A stretch of 9,880 nucleotides of DNA from Megamonas sp. UBA1792 (lineage in GTDB: Bacteria > Bacillota_C > Negativicutes > Selenomonadales > Selenomonadaceae): assembly GCA_002315155.1 (NCBI GenBank), contig DCFY01000122.1, positions 1-9,880 of the forward strand, written 5' to 3'. Of this stretch, positions 6,939-9,880 are shown in pieces (the first letter of the stretch is position 1; the number at the start of each line of letters is the position of its first letter). The translations under genes were made by a program, and so were the position numbers. The notes under the pieces were generated by a model. The model searched no databases. It worked only from the letters and a program-made list of their open reading frames with translations, and was not told the origin of the DNA.

Positions 6939-7418
6939 ATGAAAATTTTAGATAAGGTTTGTGGGAAAATAGGACTAAAAGATGCAGATGATTATGAGCC
7001 TGATGAAAGTGTAAAAAATAATATGAATGAAAGAAATGAGGGAACTAAGACGGCAGGAAATGCTTCGTCACCTAATGTTGTGAATTTCCATTCCTCCGGG
7101 GCGAGTAATGAGCGTGTGGTGGCACAGCATCCTATGAAGGTAATAGTTATCGAACCAGCTTCGTTTAATGATGCGCAGCAGGTTGCTGATCATTTGAAAA
7201 ACAAGAAGCCGGTTATTGTTAATTTCGAGAATACGGATACGGAATCAGCACGGCGAATTATTGATTTTATTAGTGGAACTACCTATGCTTTAAGTGGTGA
7301 GATCAAGAAGGTTGGGAAGAATGTATTTCTATGTGCACCAAGCAATGTCAATGTGACATATACACAGGAAAAGGGAGCATCTTCACAGGAAACGCCTTGG
7401 GAGAAAAATAGGAGCTGA
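6939..7418 (+). CDS. sepF: Cell division protein SepF
   Basis: This is a 159-residue protein matching SepF (YlmF). The first 13 residues (MKILDKVCGKIGL) look like the amphipathic membrane-targeting helix. A poorly conserved Asn/Ser/Glu-rich linker runs to about 63. The conserved C-terminal domain (about 66-142) includes VIVIEPASFNDAQQVADHL, KKPVIVNFENTD, ARRIIDFISGTTYAL and KKVGKNVFLCAP. In known systems SepF polymerises, binds the FtsZ tail and anchors the Z ring to the membrane. AAGGAGGGG at 6925-6933 lies five bases before the ATG and overlaps the end of the yggS stop codon. proC follows four bases after the stop. ftsZ itself is not in the window. Confidence 0.96.
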   Translation: MKILDKVCGKIGLKDADDYEPDESVKNNMNERNEGTKTAGNASSPNVVNFHSSGASNERVVAQHPMKVIVIEPASFNDAQQVADHLKNKKPVIVNFENTDTESARRIIDFISGTTYALSGEIKKVGKNVFLCAPSNVNVTYTQEKGASSQETPWEKNRS

Positions 7419-7422
7419 TTAT

Positions 7423-8220
7423 ATGAAAATTGGATTTATTGGCGGCGGAGCTATGGCAGAGGCTTTGACTGGTGGTATTATTAAGCATAAAATAGCTGTA
7501 TTGTCGGATATATATATATCCGATCATAAAAAAGATCGTTGTACGTATCTATCGGATACATATGGTGTTACGGCAACAGTTGGGTCGGAGTCATTTATTA
7601 GAAAGCTTGATGTGTTGTTTTTAGCAGTGAAACCTCAGTCTGTGCAAAAGGCAATGAAGGAAGTCTATACTCAGGTCAATAAAAAGACCATAGTTGTTTC
7701 AATCGTAGCAGGTCTTTTGACGAAAAATATTGAAGAATATTTTTCAATACAGCCAGTTATTCGTGTGATGCCTAATACGCCAGTTTCTGTTGGCGAAGGC
7801 ATGTCAGCATTAGCTCTGGGGAAGAATGCCTCTGAAAAAGATGGTGGAAAGATACAGACGATTTTAAGTGCTGTTGGTAAAGCACTTGTTGTTAAGGAGG
7901 CTGCAATGGATGCAGTTACCGGATTATCAGGAAGCGGTCCAGGGTATGCTTTTGTCATAATCGATGCACTTTCGGATGCAGGTGTTCAGGCTGGTTTGCC
8001 ACGTAAGACCTCAATTACGCTTGCAGCGCAGACTTTGCTTGGTGCTGCAAAGATGGTCTTGGAAACGGGAAAACATCCAGCGGAGCTTCGTGATCAGGTT
8101 ACATCACCAGCAGGAACGACAATTGCAGGTGTTCGTGTTATGGAACAGAGAGCTGTACGAGCGGCGCTTATTGATGCCGTACAGGCAGCAACAGACAAAT
8201 CAAAAGAGATGGGAAAATAA
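7423..8220 (+). CDS. proC: Pyrroline-5-carboxylate reductase
   Basis: This is a 265-residue protein of usual length for ProC, which reduces 1-pyrroline-5-carboxylate to L-proline with NAD(P)H. The N-terminal Rossmann motif GFIGGGAMAEAL is followed by AVKPQSV (68-74) and RVMPNTPVSVGEGMSAL (114-130). The C-terminal dimerisation and substrate domain carries GLSGSGPGYAFVIIDALSD and DQVTSPAGTTIAGV. One small variation is GPGYAF where GPAYxF is more usual. AGGAG at 7410-7414 lies eight bases before the ATG. The gene sits between sepF and ylmH, where Bacillus subtilis has ylmG. This order recalls the yggS-proC-yggT arrangement of many Gram-negative bacteria. A 20-bp palindrome lies in codons 28-34. 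Confidence 0.97.
   Translation: MKIGFIGGGAMAEALTGGIIKHKIAVLSDIYISDHKKDRCTYLSDTYGVTATVGSESFIRKLDVLFLAVKPQSVQKAMKEVYTQVNKKTIVVSIVAGLLTKNIEEYFSIQPVIRVMPNTPVSVGEGMSALALGKNASEKDGGKIQTILSAVGKALVVKEAAMDAVTGLSGSGPGYAFVIIDALSDAGVQAGLPRKTSITLAAQTLLGAAKMVLETGKHPAELRDQVTSPAGTTIAGVRVMEQRAVRAALIDAVQAATDKSKEMGK
7504..7523. repeat. 20-bp perfect palindrome in the 5' part of proC
   Basis: The sequence TCGGATATATATATATCCGA reads the same on both strands and encodes the segment SDIYISD. The centre is an alternating AT run, which makes a palindrome easier to reach by chance, but the TCGG/CCGA ends add specificity. No U tract follows. A cruciform or mRNA hairpin is possible. Confidence 0.75.
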
Positions 8221-8224
8221 GCAT

Positions 8225-9010
8225 ATGGCAGATCGGGAAAAAATTATACGGTATTATAAAGGGACAGAAGGAGCCGAAACAGCAATAAAACTTGTTGATA
8301 TGGCAGAGCAGGTCACGCGCAGCCGAAAATTTAGACTGGCAGATTTTCTTGATCCTTACGGGTGTGAAATTGCTGAAACTGTTGCAGCAAACTATCCAGT
8401 GATTAAAGTTTCTTTTGATGGTGGTTATGCAGGGGCGGAGCGTCAACGTGCTATACTTAGACATGAGGATTTTATGGGGACGCCATTGTTTGATATTGTA
8501 GCTGTTGAAGCAACATGGAATGAACAATTTTATCATATTTCGCATCGGGATGTACTAGGGGCTCTTATGGGACTTGGAATCAAACGTGAGCAGATTGGTG
8601 ATTTGCTTATTATGGGAAGTAATGTAAAGATTTTAACAGATAAAAAAATGGCTTTATTTATTTTGGAGAACTGTACACAAATCGGGGCAGCAAATGTACA
8701 TTGCGAAATGACAGAGCTGGATTCTATTGTACCAAGAGAAGAACGTTCTAAGGAAATACGCGCAACGGTTGCATCCTTACGCGTGGATTCTGTGGCAGCG
8801 GCGGGTTTTGGTTCATCACGTAGTAAAGCAGTGGCAGATATTTCAGCAGATAAGCTCAAACTGAACTGGCAGGCTGTAAAGAATGTATCACAGATGGTTA
8901 AAGAAGGTGATATTATATCGATGCGAGGCCGAGGCCGTATTGAAGTAACTGAGGTAAGAGGGCAGACAAAAAAAGGTAGAATAGGGATTTTACTTACGCG
9001 TTATTTATAA
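8225..9010 (+). CDS. ylmH: YlmH-type S4-domain RNA-binding protein
   Basis: This is a 261-residue protein. Residues 1-180 form the YlmH N-terminal region (ADFLDPYGCEIAE, FDGGYAGAERQRAIL, HRDVLGALMGLGIKREQIGDL). Residues about 186-245 form the S4 RNA-binding fold (LRVDSVAAAGFGSSRSKAVADI, then VKEGDIISMRGRGRIEV). Homologues bind rRNA or stalled 50S complexes and have been linked to ribosome rescue and, in some cocci, to division. ATG 8225 lies four bases after the proC stop. The ribosome binding site is weak (GAGATGG about ten bases upstream), so translational coupling to proC is likely. The frame stays open upstream to 7964 within proC, but those 87 codons do not look like family sequence and are out of frame with proC, so the start is placed at 8225. 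Confidence 0.93.
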   Translation: MADREKIIRYYKGTEGAETAIKLVDMAEQVTRSRKFRLADFLDPYGCEIAETVAANYPVIKVSFDGGYAGAERQRAILRHEDFMGTPLFDIVAVEATWNEQFYHISHRDVLGALMGLGIKREQIGDLLIMGSNVKILTDKKMALFILENCTQIGAANVHCEMTELDSIVPREERSKEIRATVASLRVDSVAAAGFGSSRSKAVADISADKLKLNWQAVKNVSQMVKEGDIISMRGRGRIEVTEVRGQTKKGRIGILLTRYL

Positions 9011-9017
9011 AAGGAGG
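9011..9017 (+). promoter_or_regulatory. Ribosome binding site of divIVA (GTG 9024 or ATG 9027)
   Basis: AAGGAGG is six bases before GTG 9024 and nine before ATG 9027. Both spacings work. ATG 9027 gives the usual MLTPxDIHNKEF start of DivIVA proteins and is preferred. Confidence 0.6.
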
Positions 9018-9026
9018 CCGTTTGTG

Positions 9027-9524
9027 ATGCTTACACCAGTAGATATTCATAATAAGGAATTTAAAAGAAGCTTTCGTGGTTATAATGAGGATGAAATAGA
9101 CGAATTTCTCGATCGGATTGTTAATGATTATGAAAAATTGTACCGTGAAAATAATCAGCTAAAAGAAAAGTCGGAATTAACGCAAAAAGATCTTGAGCAG
9201 TATCATCAATTAGAAAAGAATTTACAAGATACTTTGCTTGTTGCACAGCGAACTGCTGAAGAAGTTATGACAAATGCAAAGAAAAATGCGGAAGAAATAA
9301 AGTTTAATACACAACAGGAATGTGATAATTTGTTAAAGCAGGCGGAACTTGAGGCAAAGGAAAAAGTTACAGCAGCAACACAGCAAGTGCGAGAAATTAT
9401 TGCCGAGTATGAAAATATCGCAAAACAAAAGAAAGTATTTTTGACAAAAATGAAGATGTTGTTGCATACGGAACTTGAGCTTTTGGAAAATGATGAAAGT
9501 CAGGATGCTTTAGAAGCAGAATGA
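9027..9524 (+). CDS. divIVA: Cell division initiation protein DivIVA
   Basis: This is a 165-residue protein. The N-terminal lipid-binding domain has the family sequence LTPVDIHNKEFKRSFRGY. F16 and R17 correspond to the membrane-inserting pair F17/R18 of Bacillus subtilis DivIVA, and EDEIDEFLDRIVNDYE follows. From about residue 35 to 150 the protein is a continuous heptad-rich coiled coil with many Glu, Lys and Gln residues. DivIVA assembles at negatively curved membrane at septa and poles and recruits division or polar proteins. Sequence and length are ordinary for the family. It closes the pgeF-yggS-sepF-proC-ylmH-divIVA block. About 75 bp without an obvious terminator separate it from lspA, so lspA may be read through. 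Confidence 0.96.
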   Translation: MLTPVDIHNKEFKRSFRGYNEDEIDEFLDRIVNDYEKLYRENNQLKEKSELTQKDLEQYHQLEKNLQDTLLVAQRTAEEVMTNAKKNAEEIKFNTQQECDNLLKQAELEAKEKVTAATQQVREIIAEYENIAKQKKVFLTKMKMLLHTELELLENDESQDALEAE

Positions 9525-9599
9525 AAATTCATAGTGTCAGCAGGTTAGTTTGATTATTGGTAGTAAAAATAAATGTGTAGGAAGACAGAGGTTTTTTTA

Positions 9600-9880
9600 G
9601 TGCCTGTATTAGTATGTATTAGTATTGTTATTTTTGATCAAATTGTAAAGTCTTATATACAGTCTATAATGCTTGTGGGAATGTCTATACCAGTTATACC
9701 GGATGTTTTTCATATTACATATATTTTGAATCCGGGTGCTGCTTTTGGTATATTAGAAAATCAACGTATGTTTTTTATTTTGATAGGTATAGCAATTTTA
9801 TGTGCAGCAATATATTTTTATTCATATATAAAAAAAGAAAATGTTTTTATCCGCTATGGTGTGAGTATGCTTTTAGGCGG
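9600..9880 (+). CDS. lspA: Lipoprotein signal peptidase LspA, N-terminal part (cut by right edge)
   Basis: The frame is open from GTG 9600 to the window end, about 93 residues. The first transmembrane segment leads to FDQIVKSYI with the conserved D13/K17. GMSIPVIPDVFHITYILNPGAAFG follows, carrying the family NxGAAFG signature, and then a second hydrophobic helix (FFILIGIAILCAAIYFY). The catalytic aspartates lie further on and are outside the window. LspA cleaves signal peptides from diacylated prolipoproteins in the cytoplasmic membrane. AGAGG at 9587-9591 lies eight bases before the GTG. An in-frame ATG at 9573 would add nine residues but has no good ribosome binding site. The GTG start also puts the DQ motif at the position seen in short Gram-positive LspA proteins. 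Confidence 0.92.
   Translation, partial: MPVLVCISIVIFDQIVKSYIQSIMLVGMSIPVIPDVFHITYILNPGAAFGILENQRMFFILIGIAILCAAIYFYSYIKKENVFIRYGVSMLLG

Noticed and set aside
7964..8224. An 87-codon upstream extension of the ylmH frame, overlapping the 3' part of proC
   Set aside because: It is out of frame with proC, is rich in Arg and Gln as expected of an accidental frame, has no ribosome binding site, and does not belong to the YlmH family. MADREKIIRYY at 8225 is the normal N-terminus.
9525..9599. Possible promoter (TTGATT at 9550-9555) between divIVA and lspA
   Set aside because: There is no acceptable -10 box at 16-18 bp spacing, and no terminator hairpin is visible either, so neither can be called.

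Overview
The window is a chromosomal housekeeping segment from an AT-rich member of the Bacillota. It carries SepF, DivIVA and YlmH, which are typical of Bacillota and some related phyla, together with strong AAGGAGG-type ribosome binding sites, frequent TTG/GTG starts and two large oxygen-sensitive radical SAM enzymes. This suggests an anaerobe. A member of the Negativicutes or a neighbouring clostridial lineage is my best guess, but it rests on gene content and order, not on a phylogenetic marker.

Layout. (a) 1-175, minus strand: 5' part of an unrecognised gene that runs off the left edge. (b) 176-370: divergent intergenic region with a promoter on each strand and several palindromes around the rightward one. 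(c) 371-3588, plus strand: rodZ-like gene, ygiQ (radical SAM) and nrdR, closed by a clear hairpin/U-tract terminator. (d) 3624-9524, plus strand: a B12-binding-type radical SAM gene, then pgeF (ylmD), yggS (ylmE), sepF (ylmF), proC, ylmH and divIVA, all co-directional with gaps of 4-49 bp. (e) 9600 to the right edge: 5' part of lspA.

How the genes fit together. Block (d) is the classical ylm/divIVA cell-division neighbourhood of Gram-positive bacteria. PgeF proofreads peptidoglycan precursors, YggS/YlmE handles pyridoxal phosphate homeostasis, SepF tethers FtsZ to the membrane, YlmH is an S4-domain RNA-binding protein, and DivIVA marks curved membrane at poles and septa. Lipoprotein signal peptidase follows. 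The place where Bacillus subtilis has ylmG (yggT) is occupied here by proC, and no ylmG is seen. Block (c) joins a cell-shape factor (RodZ) to a radical SAM protein and to the repressor of ribonucleotide reductase genes.

I found no mobile element, CRISPR array, tRNA or rRNA, and no convincing undescribed system. The items most worth a second look are two long perfect palindromes inside coding sequence (5218-5239 and 7504-7523), the operator-like palindromes in the divergent promoter region, and the four-cysteine tail of the B12-type radical SAM protein.
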